In this document: positions 16,814-26,596 of the stretch, in pieces
How the letters are laid out: the number at the start of each line of letters is the position of its first letter
Position numbering within the stretch: the stretch's first letter is position 1
NCBI RefSeq assembly: GCF_002101675.1
Contig: NZ_LQOY01000032.1
Span: 28,633-92,632, forward strand
Direction of reading: 5' to 3'
Origin: Mycobacterium gordonae
GTDB lineage: Bacteria > Actinomycetota > Actinomycetes > Mycobacteriales > Mycobacteriaceae
DNA length: 64,000 bases
Position numbers and translations under genes: made by a program
Notes under the pieces: generated by a model
Databases searched by the model: none
What the model was told of the DNA's origin: nothing
Seen by the model: only the letters and a program-made list of their open reading frames with translations

Positions 16814-17899
16814 CTATCGTTCGTCTGCGATGTGCCGGACGAAGAGCAGCCGGTCGCCTGCCTCGATGGCGTCCACCTCGGGCGCACCGATGCGCAGCAA
16901 CTGCCCAGCGCGGACCACGCCGAGCACGATGTCGCGCAGATGCCGCGGGGATCCGCCCACCTCGGACTGCTCCACCTCCCGCTCGGCGATGGCCAGACCC
17001 TGGTCCGGAGTGAGCAGGTCCTCGATCATCTGCACGACGCTGGGGGTGGTGGTGGCCAGGCCGAGCAGCCGGCCCGCGGTCTCGGAGGACACCACCACCG
17101 AGTTGGCGCCGGATTGCTGCAGCAGATGCTGGTTCTCGGCCTCACGGATGGAGGCGACGATCTTGGCCTTGGGCGAAATCTCCCGCGCCGTCAGGGTGAC
17201 GAGCACCGCGGTGTCGTCCCGGTTGGCGGCGACGATGATCGAGGCGGCGTGCTGGGCGCCGGACAGCCGCAATACGTCGGATTTCGTGGCGTCGCCGTGC
17301 ACGGTGACCAGTCCTGCTGATGCGGCCCGCTCCAGGGCGGCCCGGTCGGTGTCGACTACGACGATTTCGCCGGGGGGCACCTCGTCGCTGAGCATGGCGC
17401 TGATCGCCGTCTTGCCCTTGGTCCCGTAGCCGATGACGACGGTGTGGTTGCGCACTCTGTTCCTCCAACGCTGGATCTTGAACGCCTGCCGCGATGTTTC
17501 GGTGACGACCTCGAGCGTCGTGCCGACGAGCAAGATCAGGAATGCGATACGCAGCGGAGTGATGATCAGGACGTTCGTCGCGCGGGCGAATTCCGAGACT
17601 GGCGTGATGTCGCCGTAGCCGGTCGTCGACAGCGTCACCGCCGAGTAATACAGGCAGTCCAGGAACGTCAGGCTGTCGCCCTGCGAATCGTGATAGCCGT
17701 CGCGGTCCAGGTAGACGGTGACGGCGCCGACCAACAGCGCCACCAGGGCGATGCTCACCCGGCGGGAGATGATGCGGGCGGGACTGGCATGACCTTGGGG
17801 GATGCGCAGCACGCCGACGAGGGCGTAGCTGGGCTGAACGGTCAGCCTCTCATCCAGACGCCGCAGCCGCCGCCAGCTCCCTTTCGCCACGGAAGTCAT
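16814..17899 (-). CDS. Two-transmembrane potassium channel with RCK/TrkA domains (Rv3200c-like)
   Basis: A 361-residue ion channel subunit. The first helix is SIALVALLVGAVTVYL, the pore helix leads to the selectivity filter TTGYGD at 92-97, and the second helix is LRIAFLILLVGTTLEVV. A cytoplasmic RCK-N Rossmann domain (VVIGYGTKGKTA) and an RCK-C domain (LRIGAPEVDAIEAGDRLLFV) follow. It resembles MthK-type ligand-gated channels. It lies 10 bases downstream of adnB and just before nudC. A link between NAD turnover and an NAD-binding RCK domain is speculative. Confidence 0.93.
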   Translation of the reverse strand: MTSVAKGSWRRLRRLDERLTVQPSYALVGVLRIPQGHASPARIISRRVSIALVALLVGAVTVYLDRDGYHDSQGDSLTFLDCLYYSAVTLSTTGYGDITPVSEFARATNVLIITPLRIAFLILLVGTTLEVVTETSRQAFKIQRWRNRVRNHTVVIGYGTKGKTAISAMLSDEVPPGEIVVVDTDRAALERAASAGLVTVHGDATKSDVLRLSGAQHAASIIVAANRDDTAVLVTLTAREISPKAKIVASIREAENQHLLQQSGANSVVVSSETAGRLLGLATTTPSVVQMIEDLLTPDQGLAIAEREVEQSEVGGSPRHLRDIVLGVVRAGQLLRIGAPEVDAIEAGDRLLFVRHIADER

Positions 17900-17909
17900 G
17901 TAACCACGA

Positions 17910-20900
17910 TCAGGCGATGGTGGGGCGACCGGAGTCGACCAGCAGCATGCTCAACTCGTCGGCATCAGCGAGCTCATCAGGCACGACGGTGGTCCCGCTG
18001 CGCACGTAGTAGAAGGCGGTGCGCACCGACGATTCCGGGCAGCCGTGCAGGGCGGCCCACGCCAACCGGTAGACCGCCAGTTGGACGGCGGCGTGGCGCC
18101 TGGCCTCCACACCGCGCGGCGGCTCACCGGTCTTCCAGTCCACGACGGTGACTCCGCCGTCCGCGTCGGCGAATACCGCGTCGATGCGCCCGCGCACCAC
18201 GGTGTCGCCGATCGGCATCTCGAACGGCACCTCGACCGCGATCGGGGTGCGGGCCGCCCACGGCGATGCGGCGAATGCCTGCTGCAGCGTGGCCAACTCT
18301 TGCGGGTCGCCCGCATCGGAGTCCGCCGCGCCAGGCAGGTCCCCCAGGTCGAACAGCAATTCGACCCCGTAGAACTGCTGCACCCACGAGTGAAAAGCGT
18401 TGCCCAGCAACGCGTGTGGGTCCGGCCGGGTGGGAAGCCGATAGATCAGCCGCTGCGCCGCCGCTTCGGCGTCACGCGCCAGCTCCACCAGGCCGCTGAC
18501 CGACAGCTGGCTCGGCAAGGCGCGCTGCGGCGGCTGGGCCGCCCGAGCGCGCTCGGCCAGCAGCGCGTCGACGTCGGCCACCCAGCCTTCGACGTCGGCG
18601 GTGGTCTGCGTCTCGGTTGACTTGGCGGTTATGACCAGCGCGGCTCCGCGCTCGACATCTGCCCGCCGCCGCGACAACGGGTCGACCGGCCAGACCGCTT
18701 CGATCACGTTGTCCTGCAGCGGGTTCCGCTCACCGTCAGCGGGCGGCGGCGCCCAGTGCTCGACGATCCCGCACGGCCGGCCGGACCGCCCGGACTCGTC
18801 GATGACATCCTTGAGTTCACACAGGAATTCCGATGGGCCGCGCGGCTTGATGCCGGTGGCTCCCCAGTGGTGCCCGGATACCAGCAGGGTGTCCTCGGCC
18901 CGGGTGACGCCTACATAAAGCAGTCGGCGCTCCTCGTCGACCCGTCGCTGATCGAGCTGGGCGCGATGCTCAGAAATCTTGTCCGACAATTGCTTTCGGT
19001 TGGTGACAGCCGAAGTGTCCAGGACCGGGATGCCGAGCGCGCCGGTCGCGGCGCGATCGCCGCGCAGCAGCGGCGGCAGCTCTCCGGCGTCGGTCAGCCA
19101 GCTGCTTCGAGATGCGTTCGAGGGGAAGGTACCGCCTGACAGGTGCGCCACCGCCACCACCTGCCACTCCAGGCCCTTGGCCGCGTGCACCGTGAGCACC
19201 TGGACGCGGTCGCGTGCCACGATCGGCTGCGCGGGTGTCAAACCGTTCTCCACTTCCGCGGCGACGTCCAGATACGCGAGCAGGCCGGCCACCGAGGCCT
19301 TGGCTGCAACGCCGGCTCGCTCGGCATAACCGAGGACCTCATCGGCGAAGGCGTCGAGATGTTCGGCGCCGGACCACTGCCCGGTGGCGGTGGCGCGTAC
19401 CTCGCAATCGACCCCCAGTACGCGGCGCACCTCGGCGACCAGGTCTGGCAGCGAGTAGCCCAGATGCCCACGTAGCGCTGTCAGTTCGGCGGCCAACGCT
19501 GCGATCCGCTGGTATCCAACTGTCGAATAGCGGTCGGCGGGGCCGGGGTCGGAGATGGCGTCGGCCAGGCAGGCACAGTCGGCGTCGGGGCCGGCCGTTT
19601 GGGCGATCGCCTCGGCCGAGAGCGGTTCGGCGGTCCGGGCCGCACCGCCGTCGAGTTCCTGGGCGCGCCGCCACAGCGCGGCGATGTCGCGACCGCCGAG
19701 GCGCCAGCGCGGACCGCTGAGCACCCGCATCGCAGCGGCACCGGCCATGGGGTCGGCGACCAGGCGCAGCATGGCCACCACATCGGCAACCTCGGGAACA
19801 GACAACAGGCCGGCCAGACCGACGACTTCCACCGGAATCCCTCGCGCCCGCAGCGCGTCGGCGATGGGGGCGGCGTCGGCGTTGCGGCGGACCAGGACCG
19901 CGGCCGTAGGCGGCGCGACCCCCTCGTCACAGGCCGCGCGGTAGTGCTCCTGGAGGTGGTCGGCGATCCAGTCGCGCTCGGCCGCCACGTCGGGTAACAG
20001 CGCGCAGCGAACCGTGCCCGGCTGCGCGTCTGGGCGCGGCCGCAACGGCCGCACGGCGACCGAGCGCCGTCGCGCCTCGGCGGATACGGCGTTGGCCAGG
20101 TGCAACGTGCTGGGCGGGTTGCGCCAGCTGGTCCGCAGTTCCAAGGTGGGCGCCGGGGAGCCGTCGGCCAGCGGGAAGTCGGTGGTGAACCGCGGCAGGT
20201 TGGTCGCCGAGGCGCCGCGCCAGCCGTAGATCGACTGGATGGGGTCGCCGACCGCGGTCAATGCCAGCTCGTCGTCGACGCCGCCGCCGAACAGCGACGA
20301 CAAGGCGATGCGCTGCGAGTGCCCGGTGTCCTGGTACTCGTCGAGCAGCACCACCCGGTAGCGGCTACGCAGTTCCTGCCCCACCTGCGGAAAACTTGCC
20401 GCCAGCCTGGCCGCGGACGCCATTTGCATGCCGAAGTCCATCACCTTCGCGGTGCACATGCGTTCGGCCAGCGCATCCAGCAGCGGCACCAGTTCGGCGC
20501 GCTGCGTCTGGGTCGCCAGCATGCGCAGCAGCGATTGGTTGGGACCTCGATCGCCCTGCCGGGGTCCGGCGGGCAGGGTGTGCACCAGCCTCTCCAACTC
20601 CAGATGGGTGTCGCGGAGCTGGTCGGTGCTGACCAGGTGCTCGGTGAGCTGGCCCCACAACCGGAGCAGCAGGGCGGTGACGGCGGCCGGAGTCTTGTCC
20701 GTGTCGAGCCGGCCCGGGTAGCCGTTGACCACGTCGAATGCCAGCTGCCACAGCTCGGTCTCGGTGAGTAACCGGGTGTCTGGTTCCACGGGCAGCAGCA
20801 GGCCGTACTCCCGTAGTAGCGAACCGGCGAAGGCGTGGTAGGTGCTGACCGTCGGTGCACCGTCGTCCGACCCCACACCCACCCCCGACAGCCGGGCCAG

Positions 20901-21158
20901 CCGCGAGCGCACCCGGCGCAACAGTTGTCCGGCGGCCTTGCGGGTGAAGGTCAAGCCGAGCACCTGGCCGGGTTCGGCGTAACCGTTGGCGACCAGCCAC
21001 ACCACCCGTGCGGCCATGGTCTCCGTCTTGCCGGCCCCGGCTCCCGCGATGACGACGAGCGGGCCCGGCGGCGCGGCGATCACCGCCGCCTGTTCCTCGG
21101 TGGGCGGGAAAACGCCCAGCGCGGTGGCCAATTCAGCGGGACTGTAGCGCGGGCTCAC
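17910..21158 (-). CDS. adnB: AdnB subunit of the AdnAB helicase-nuclease
   Basis: A 1082-residue protein with an N-terminal UvrD-like helicase and a C-terminal RecB-family nuclease. Walker A GAGAGKT is at 39-45; VVLLDEYQDT, GDPIQSIYGWRGA and the late GVTRAEDTLLVSG helicase motifs are intact. The nuclease has GRIDAVF and VVDWKTG with the catalytic Asp and Lys. AdnAB is the mycobacterial end-resecting motor nuclease. GTG 21158 overlaps the adnA TGA by 4 nt (GTGA), which fixes the start and implies coupled translation. Confidence 0.95.
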   Translation of the reverse strand: MSPRYSPAELATALGVFPPTEEQAAVIAAPPGPLVVIAGAGAGKTETMAARVVWLVANGYAEPGQVLGLTFTRKAAGQLLRRVRSRLARLSGVGVGSDDGAPTVSTYHAFAGSLLREYGLLLPVEPDTRLLTETELWQLAFDVVNGYPGRLDTDKTPAAVTALLLRLWGQLTEHLVSTDQLRDTHLELERLVHTLPAGPRQGDRGPNQSLLRMLATQTQRAELVPLLDALAERMCTAKVMDFGMQMASAARLAASFPQVGQELRSRYRVVLLDEYQDTGHSQRIALSSLFGGGVDDELALTAVGDPIQSIYGWRGASATNLPRFTTDFPLADGSPAPTLELRTSWRNPPSTLHLANAVSAEARRRSVAVRPLRPRPDAQPGTVRCALLPDVAAERDWIADHLQEHYRAACDEGVAPPTAAVLVRRNADAAPIADALRARGIPVEVVGLAGLLSVPEVADVVAMLRLVADPMAGAAAMRVLSGPRWRLGGRDIAALWRRAQELDGGAARTAEPLSAEAIAQTAGPDADCACLADAISDPGPADRYSTVGYQRIAALAAELTALRGHLGYSLPDLVAEVRRVLGVDCEVRATATGQWSGAEHLDAFADEVLGYAERAGVAAKASVAGLLAYLDVAAEVENGLTPAQPIVARDRVQVLTVHAAKGLEWQVVAVAHLSGGTFPSNASRSSWLTDAGELPPLLRGDRAATGALGIPVLDTSAVTNRKQLSDKISEHRAQLDQRRVDEERRLLYVGVTRAEDTLLVSGHHWGATGIKPRGPSEFLCELKDVIDESGRSGRPCGIVEHWAPPPADGERNPLQDNVIEAVWPVDPLSRRRADVERGAALVITAKSTETQTTADVEGWVADVDALLAERARAAQPPQRALPSQLSVSGLVELARDAEAAAQRLIYRLPTRPDPHALLGNAFHSWVQQFYGVELLFDLGDLPGAADSDAGDPQELATLQQAFAASPWAARTPIAVEVPFEMPIGDTVVRGRIDAVFADADGGVTVVDWKTGEPPRGVEARRHAAVQLAVYRLAWAALHGCPESSVRTAFYYVRSGTTVVPDELADADELSMLLVDSGRPTIA

Positions 21159-24100
21159 GAGGCGGACCCGTCGTGGGCGGGGCAGGACGGTCGCAGCGGG
21201 CAGTGCGAACAGCCGTCGTTGCGCCGGGCGACGAACTGCGGACCGGCCGTCGCCTCGGCGGCCTGCCGGATGACTTCGCGCCACTGCTCCCGGGCCTGGG
21301 GGGTGAGCGGATCCTGTTCGCGTTGAGCGGCACCGGCCGCCCCGGTCTTGCCGGGATAGACCAACCGGGCTCCGCCTGGCTCATCACCGGCTGCGATCAG
21401 GCCTTCGGAGACGGCCAGCTGATACATGGCCAACTGGGCGTGCTGCTGGGCGTCGTCCTTGCTGATCGGGCTTTTTCCCGTCTTGACGTCGACGATCACC
21501 AACCGGCCGGCGGCGTCGCGTTCCAGCCGGTCGACACGGCCGCGCAGCCGGACCTGGCCCCCGTCGCTGCGCGCCGTTTCCAGGACTCCGTCGACGGCGA
21601 TTTCGACGCCGACCTCGGTCAGCTCGGTGCGCGTCTGCGCGCGCCACTCGATGAATGCCGCAATCATCGCCCGGTGCCGGGTGAGTTCGTTGGCCGAGTG
21701 CCACTCGGCGGCGAACGGCAGGTGCTGCCAGGCCCGGTCCAGCTCGGCCAGTAGCTGGGTTTCCGTCTCGCCGGGTTCGGCGATGAGTGCGTGGATCACC
21801 GAACCGATGGCCGAGCGCAGCTCCCGTGGGTTGGTTCCGCCGTGCCGTTCGGCCAGCCAGCGCAGCGGGCAGTCAGTGAGCGTCTGCAGGGTGGACGGCG
21901 TCAGCGTGACCAAGTCGTCGCTGTCGCACAACGGAGCGCTGGTGCTGACCGGGACCAAACCGTGCCAGACGCGCGGATCAGCGCCCGCTACCCCGGCCTC
22001 GACCAAGCGGGCCAATTGTGTTGCGGCACAGACGCGAACCGGTTCCTCGACCGCGCCGTCGGGTGCGCACACCACCGACCGCAACCGGCCCACCACCGCC
22101 GCGGCAGACAGCACGCGCGGCGCGCAAACGGGTTGTGTCGCAACGGTTTCCTCACCGGCGAACTGTGCGATATCGAAGAAGAACGGCGACGGCAGCGCAG
22201 CCTCCCCGCAGCTACCGCCGGCGTCGCTGTCGATCGCCGTCACCAATAACTTCCGCCTGGCTCGGCCCATTGCGGCAACCAGCAACCGACGCTCCTCGGC
22301 CAGCAGCGGCGCGCGGACCGAGGCGTCACCGCCAACCCCGTCGAGTTCGTCGAGCAGTCGCTGGGTGGCCAGCACGCCGCCGCGCGGAACTGTGTTGGGC
22401 CACAATCCGTCCTGTAGCCCGGCTATGACCACCACGTCCCATTCCTGTCCCAGCGCCGCGTGCGCACTGAGCACCCTGACCTGCTGGGGGGCGGGGCCCG
22501 AATCACGGCTAACGGGCGGCAGTTGCAGCGCCTCGACGTGCTCGACGAGTCCACGCAGGGACGCTCCTGAGGTGCGCGCGACGTAGGCGTCGGTGACGTC
22601 GAACAGGGCGGTCACGACTTCGAGGTCCCGGGTGGCCTGGGCGCCCGCGGGGCCGCCGCGCTCGATAGTCGCCAGCCAGCGCTTCTGCAGGCCGCTGCGG
22701 TGCCACGCCGCCCACAGGGTGTAGCGCGGGTCTTGGCCGTCGCGGTGACAGCGGGCGGCAGCGGCCAGCACCGCACGTACCCGTCTCAGCGCACCGGACT
22801 GCGGCCCGGACAGCGGCTCGTCGCCGGTCAGCACCTCCACCAGCAGGCCGGCAAAAGCGTCCGGCCGGCCGCGCTGCAGGGTCCTGCGCAGCTGCCGCAG
22901 TGAGACCGGGTCGACCCGGCCGATCGGCCCGGACAGCAACGCCAGGGCCTGGTTGCCGTCGAGGCCGTCGGACGTGGCGGAAAGGACGGTGAGCAACGTG
23001 CGGGCCACCGGCTCCTCGGACAGCGACCCGCCGATTGCGGGTATCGCGACCGGGACGCCGGCGGCGGCGAGGGCGCGGGGCAGCCTGGCGCCGGCACGCG
23101 GCACCGATCGGACGATCACCGCCATCTGCGACCACGGCACGCCCTCGACGAGATGCGCGCGTCGTAGGGCGTCGGCGATCAACGCCGTCTCGGCATGCGC
23201 CGAGGCGGCCAGCCGCGCCGTGACGACTCCTTCGTCGCTCCCGGTGCCCTCGATGCATCGGCCGGCGCTAGTGGCGGGAAGTCGGCCGGCGATGCCGCTG
23301 ACTGCGCGGGCAACGGCAGGCGCGCAGCGATGCGACGTCGTAAGCGTCACCGCGGGACCGTCGACGTCGAGCAATCCGGCTGATTCGCCGCCCCGAAAGC
23401 CGAAGACAGCCTGGTTGGGGTCGCCGGCGATCAGCGCGGTTTCGGCGCCCGACGCCAGGACCCGGACCAGTTGCGCCGCCTGCGGATCGAGCTGCTGGGC
23501 GTCGTCGACCAGAAGCAGCCGGACCCGGGCGCGTTCGGCGGCCAGCAATTCCGGGTCGACCGCCAGGGTTTCCAATGTCGCGCCGACCAGCTCGGCGGCG
23601 GCCAGTGCCGGCGCCGTCGCCTGCGGCGCCGCCGTGCCGACCGCCGCGCGCAGCAGCATCACCTGCTCATACTGTCGGGCGAACTGACCGGCCGCGGCCC
23701 ACTCCTGACGGTTGCAGCGACGGCCCAGCCGCTCCAGTTGCTGGGGGTCCAGACCGCGCTCTGCACAGCGCGCCAACAAGTTTCGCAATTCATTGGCGAA
23801 CCCGGTGGTGCGCAGCGCCGGCAGCAGGTGCTCGGGCCACCGATTGCCGTCCTCGGCGTCGCCGGCCAGCAGCTCCCGGATGATGGCGTCTTGTTCGGCG
23901 CTGGTGAGCAGCCGCGGCGGCGGGTCGCCGGCCCGTTCGGCGGCCCTGCGCAGCACCGCGTAGGCGTAGCTGTGCAGCGTGCGCACCAACGGCTCGCGCA
24001 CTGCTCCCGCCCTACTCGATCCCAGCAATGCCCGGGTCAGAGCGCTGCGTTCGCGCAACCCCATACGGCCCGAACTACTCAGCAGCAGAACCGATTCCGG

Positions 24101-24256
24101 CGCGACACCCGCTGCGATGTGTGCGATCGCGGCCTCGACCAGCAAGGTGCTCTTGCCGGTGCCCGGGCCGCCCAGGATGCGCACCTGTCCGCGCACCCCG
24201 CGCTGCAACACCTCGCGCGTTTGGGGATCCCACTGCATCGGCATGACCGCATGCAA
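21155..24256 (-). CDS. adnA: AdnA subunit of the AdnAB helicase-nuclease
   Basis: A 1033-residue partner of AdnB. Walker A is GGPGTGKST; the N-terminal motor is followed by a C-terminal RecB-type nuclease with GRVDRLE and IVDVKTGKSP. A Cys in TDCPLRWLAERHG together with CSHCPLRPSC at the end gives the C...CxxCx5C pattern of an AddB-type iron-sulfur cluster. The start is probably TTG 24256, because CGGAGG lies 7 bases before it. ATG 24244 is the first conventional alternative but has no ribosome site at proper distance. It is the first gene of a four-gene minus-strand operon. Confidence 0.94.
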   Translation of the reverse strand: MHAVMPMQWDPQTREVLQRGVRGQVRILGGPGTGKSTLLVEAAIAHIAAGVAPESVLLLSSSGRMGLRERSALTRALLGSSRAGAVREPLVRTLHSYAYAVLRRAAERAGDPPPRLLTSAEQDAIIRELLAGDAEDGNRWPEHLLPALRTTGFANELRNLLARCAERGLDPQQLERLGRRCNRQEWAAAGQFARQYEQVMLLRAAVGTAAPQATAPALAAAELVGATLETLAVDPELLAAERARVRLLLVDDAQQLDPQAAQLVRVLASGAETALIAGDPNQAVFGFRGGESAGLLDVDGPAVTLTTSHRCAPAVARAVSGIAGRLPATSAGRCIEGTGSDEGVVTARLAASAHAETALIADALRRAHLVEGVPWSQMAVIVRSVPRAGARLPRALAAAGVPVAIPAIGGSLSEEPVARTLLTVLSATSDGLDGNQALALLSGPIGRVDPVSLRQLRRTLQRGRPDAFAGLLVEVLTGDEPLSGPQSGALRRVRAVLAAAARCHRDGQDPRYTLWAAWHRSGLQKRWLATIERGGPAGAQATRDLEVVTALFDVTDAYVARTSGASLRGLVEHVEALQLPPVSRDSGPAPQQVRVLSAHAALGQEWDVVVIAGLQDGLWPNTVPRGGVLATQRLLDELDGVGGDASVRAPLLAEERRLLVAAMGRARRKLLVTAIDSDAGGSCGEAALPSPFFFDIAQFAGEETVATQPVCAPRVLSAAAVVGRLRSVVCAPDGAVEEPVRVCAATQLARLVEAGVAGADPRVWHGLVPVSTSAPLCDSDDLVTLTPSTLQTLTDCPLRWLAERHGGTNPRELRSAIGSVIHALIAEPGETETQLLAELDRAWQHLPFAAEWHSANELTRHRAMIAAFIEWRAQTRTELTEVGVEIAVDGVLETARSDGGQVRLRGRVDRLERDAAGRLVIVDVKTGKSPISKDDAQQHAQLAMYQLAVSEGLIAAGDEPGGARLVYPGKTGAAGAAQREQDPLTPQAREQWREVIRQAAEATAGPQFVARRNDGCSHCPLRPSCPAHDGSAS

Positions 24257-24315
24257 TCACCAGCCTCCGACAAGTTGCCGCGACCAGGCCCGATACCGAC
24301 TGGCATCATCGAAGC

Positions 24316-25095
24316 GTGACCCTTCATGTGCACCGCTTCGGCCCGTCCGGCCCGATCCAGATGCTGGCGTTGCACGGCTTGACCGGCCACGGGCAGCGCT
24401 GGCAGCACTTCGCGGACTACGTGTCCGAGATCGCGGTGGCTGCACCCGACCTGATCGGGCATGGCCGCTCATCGTGGGCCGCGCCGTGGACCATCGACGC
24501 CAACGTCGCCGCGCTGGCAGCGCTGCTCGAGGCGCAGGCCGAGGCGCCGGTGCTGGTGGTGGGCCATTCCTTCGGCTGCGCGGTGGCGATGCACCTGGCG
24601 GCGGCCCGGTCGGACCTGGTTTCGTCGTTGCTGCTGCTGGATCCCGCAATCGGGTTGGACGGGCAATGGATGGCAGAGATCGCCGAGGCGATGTTCGCCT
24701 CCCCGGACTACGCCGAACGGGCCGAGGCGCGCCAGGAGAAGGGCGGCGGAGTGTGGGCCGACGTGGATCCGGCGGTGCTCGATGCCGATGTCGACGAACA
24801 CCTGGTGCAGCTGCCCAACGGGCGCTACGGCTGGCGGATCAGCTTGCCCGCGATGATGTCCTATTGGAGTGAGCTGGCACGCGAGGCGGTGTTGCCGCCG
24901 GCGGGGGTGCCGACGACGCTGGTGCGTGCGACATGGACGTCGCCGCCCTATGTCAGCGACGAGCTGATCGCGGGACTGCGGGAACGGCTGGGTGACGATT
25001 TCGAGCTGCTGGATTACGAATGCGATCACATGGTGCCGCACGCCAAACCCGATGACGTTGCCGCATTGGTCCGTAAGCGCCTTCAGACGGTCTGA
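24316..25095 (+). CDS. lipV: Alpha/beta hydrolase, LipV-like esterase
   Basis: A 259-residue alpha/beta-hydrolase. The oxyanion region is LHGLTGHGQRW and the nucleophile elbow is VVGHSFGCA with the catalytic Ser. A late CDHMVPHA segment supplies the catalytic His. It matches M. tuberculosis Rv3203 (LipV) by position and sequence memory. The start is GTG 24316. It is divergent from adnA and ends 2 bases before the alkyltransferase-like gene. The natural ester substrate is unknown. Confidence 0.88.
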   Translation: MTLHVHRFGPSGPIQMLALHGLTGHGQRWQHFADYVSEIAVAAPDLIGHGRSSWAAPWTIDANVAALAALLEAQAEAPVLVVGHSFGCAVAMHLAAARSDLVSSLLLLDPAIGLDGQWMAEIAEAMFASPDYAERAEARQEKGGGVWADVDPAVLDADVDEHLVQLPNGRYGWRISLPAMMSYWSELAREAVLPPAGVPTTLVRATWTSPPYVSDELIAGLRERLGDDFELLDYECDHMVPHAKPDDVAALVRKRLQTV

Positions 25096-25097
25096 CA

Positions 25098-25400
25098 GTG
25101 GCGGCGGTGACAGACGAGCAGATCGAGCGGGTGCGCTCGCTGGTGGCGGCCATCCCATCGGGTCGGGTGTCCACCTACGGTGACATCGCTTCTGCGGCAG
25201 GACTTTCCAGCCCGCGCATCGTCGGCTGGATCATGCGCACCGACTCCGCGGACCTGCCCTGGCACCGCGTGATCACCGCATCGGGACGCCCCGCCGCGCA
25301 TCTGACCACCCGCCAGCTCGAGCTGCTGCGCGCGGAGGGCGTGCTGTCGACCGACGGGCGGATCGCGCTGAGCGAGGTCCGCCACGAATTCGAGGACTAG
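25098..25400 (+). CDS. Alkyltransferase-like DNA repair protein (ATL)
   Basis: A 100-residue relative of the O6-methylguanine methyltransferase DNA-binding domain. VSTYGDIA, the RIVGWIMR helix and an active-site equivalent PWHR (54-57) are present. In methyltransferases this motif is PCHR; here Trp replaces the alkyl-accepting Cys. This defines alkyltransferase-like proteins, which bind alkylguanine without reversing it and hand it to excision repair. The start is GTG, 2 bases after lipV. The stop overlaps that of the convergent gene through a shared CTAG. Confidence 0.92.
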   Translation: MAAVTDEQIERVRSLVAAIPSGRVSTYGDIASAAGLSSPRIVGWIMRTDSADLPWHRVITASGRPAAHLTTRQLELLRAEGVLSTDGRIALSEVRHEFED

Positions 25401-26251
25401 AGAATCATCCGGACCATGGCCGCGGTGCGCGCCAGACCCGGAAACGCCTCGGCGGTGGACCGCGGGTGCAGCGCGTGTACCGCCAGGCGGAACATTAACG
25501 CGCGCAACAACATTTGCGACCACTCGGGCAACGCGCTCCACCGTTCGATGAGGCCGTCGTCGGCCTCACCCCACGACAGTGCGTCGACCACCACCACACC
25601 GGCCGCCCACGATGCGGGTCGCCAGTAGGGGGTGATGTCGGTGATGCCCGGTGGTGCGGTGCCTGCGAAAAGTACGGTGCCGTAGAGGTCTCCGTGCACC
25701 AGTTGGTTAGGGCTGCGGGTCGGCTTGCGAAGTGTCGCAAGCTGATTGATCAACTCGACGGATCGCTGCGCGTCCGCGGACGACGGGGCGGTCCGCGCGT
25801 CGGGAGGGACCGATTGCAGCGGTCGTTCCTCCCAGGCGGCGCGGTCGGCGGCAATGAAGACGTCGACGTCGGCCCACGGCGAGGTGGGCCCCTGGGTGAG
25901 GAATCGGGGGCGCTCGAGTTTGCCGGTGGCCTCGTGCAGACGAACGGCGGCCGACACGACTTCGTCGTGGCGAGCTTCCGGGGCGCCTGCGACGAACGTG
26001 TCGGCCCGCCAGCCGGACACCACGTAGCGCCCGTCGGTGGAACGGACCGGCCGGGCCAGGCGGACACCGTCGACGAACAACGTCTCCCGCACCCGCGCCG
26101 ACCACGTCGCGCGGGCATTGTCGGCCACCATCGACAACACCACTTCACCGCATCGCCAGCCGCCTTCCCAGGCGGCTCCCAGAGGCGCGGGCTGGACGCC
26201 GGTCAAACCGAACGCCGCCATTACATGCTCGGGCGGCGGCTCGACAGTCAC
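25397..26251 (-). CDS. Actinobacterial protein with aminoglycoside-phosphotransferase-like fold (Rv3205c-like)
   Basis: A 284-residue protein. LVHGDLYGTVLF resembles the kinase-like HGDLxxxN catalytic loop of APH-fold proteins, but the usual Asn is Val here, and no clear Asp-Phe-Gly equivalent is seen. The substrate-side helices are Ala/Trp-rich (PYWRPASWAAGVVVVDAL). It corresponds to a conserved actinobacterial family of unknown function. The start is GTG 26251. It may be a degenerate or non-catalytic kinase fold. Confidence 0.8.
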   Translation of the reverse strand: MTVEPPPEHVMAAFGLTGVQPAPLGAAWEGGWRCGEVVLSMVADNARATWSARVRETLFVDGVRLARPVRSTDGRYVVSGWRADTFVAGAPEARHDEVVSAAVRLHEATGKLERPRFLTQGPTSPWADVDVFIAADRAAWEERPLQSVPPDARTAPSSADAQRSVELINQLATLRKPTRSPNQLVHGDLYGTVLFAGTAPPGITDITPYWRPASWAAGVVVVDALSWGEADDGLIERWSALPEWSQMLLRALMFRLAVHALHPRSTAEAFPGLARTAAMVRMIL

Positions 26252-26596
26252 AGCGGTCAGCCTAATCGAGGGCCAAGTCGCGTCGGAACGACGCGCTGAG
26301 AGCGCGACGGGCGAGGTGGATTCAGTTGAGCCGGCACCGGCTGTCGGGGCGAGGGCGAGGGGCCCGTTTTCGGTTCCCGTGCCCGCGTTGCCGCCATTGC
26401 CGCCGGTTACGCCGTTTGCGCCGGCGCCGCGTCACCGTAAAGCCATCCGCTAGTCGAAATAGCATCTGCGGGCCGACCGCCGGTTGTGCGTCGAGGACTG
26501 CCAAATCGATCCATGGGTCCATGCCGGTTCCTGCGTTTCTTGCAAATACCCGGTGCGCAACGCCTCCGGAGCGGCTGATGACGTGCGCTGGACCGC
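26252..26596. other. Intergenic region without an intact gene
   Basis: This 345-bp stretch separates the APH-like gene from the end of moeZ. The only coding-like signal is the PGRS-like segment at 26361-26450. Other open frames here are short, Arg-rich and lack ribosome sites. Confidence 0.6.
26361..26450 (-). pseudogene. Degenerate PE_PGRS-like fragment
   Basis: Reading the minus strand gives a GWLYGD segment (about 26424-26450) in one frame, then AGANGVTGGNGGNAGTG in another. Together these resemble the Gly-Gly-Asn repeats and GGWLYGNGGAG blocks of mycobacterial PE_PGRS proteins. A frame change and nearby stops separate the two parts, and no PE domain was found upstream. I interpret it as a decayed remnant; chance low-complexity GC-rich sequence is the alternative. 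Confidence 0.35.
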
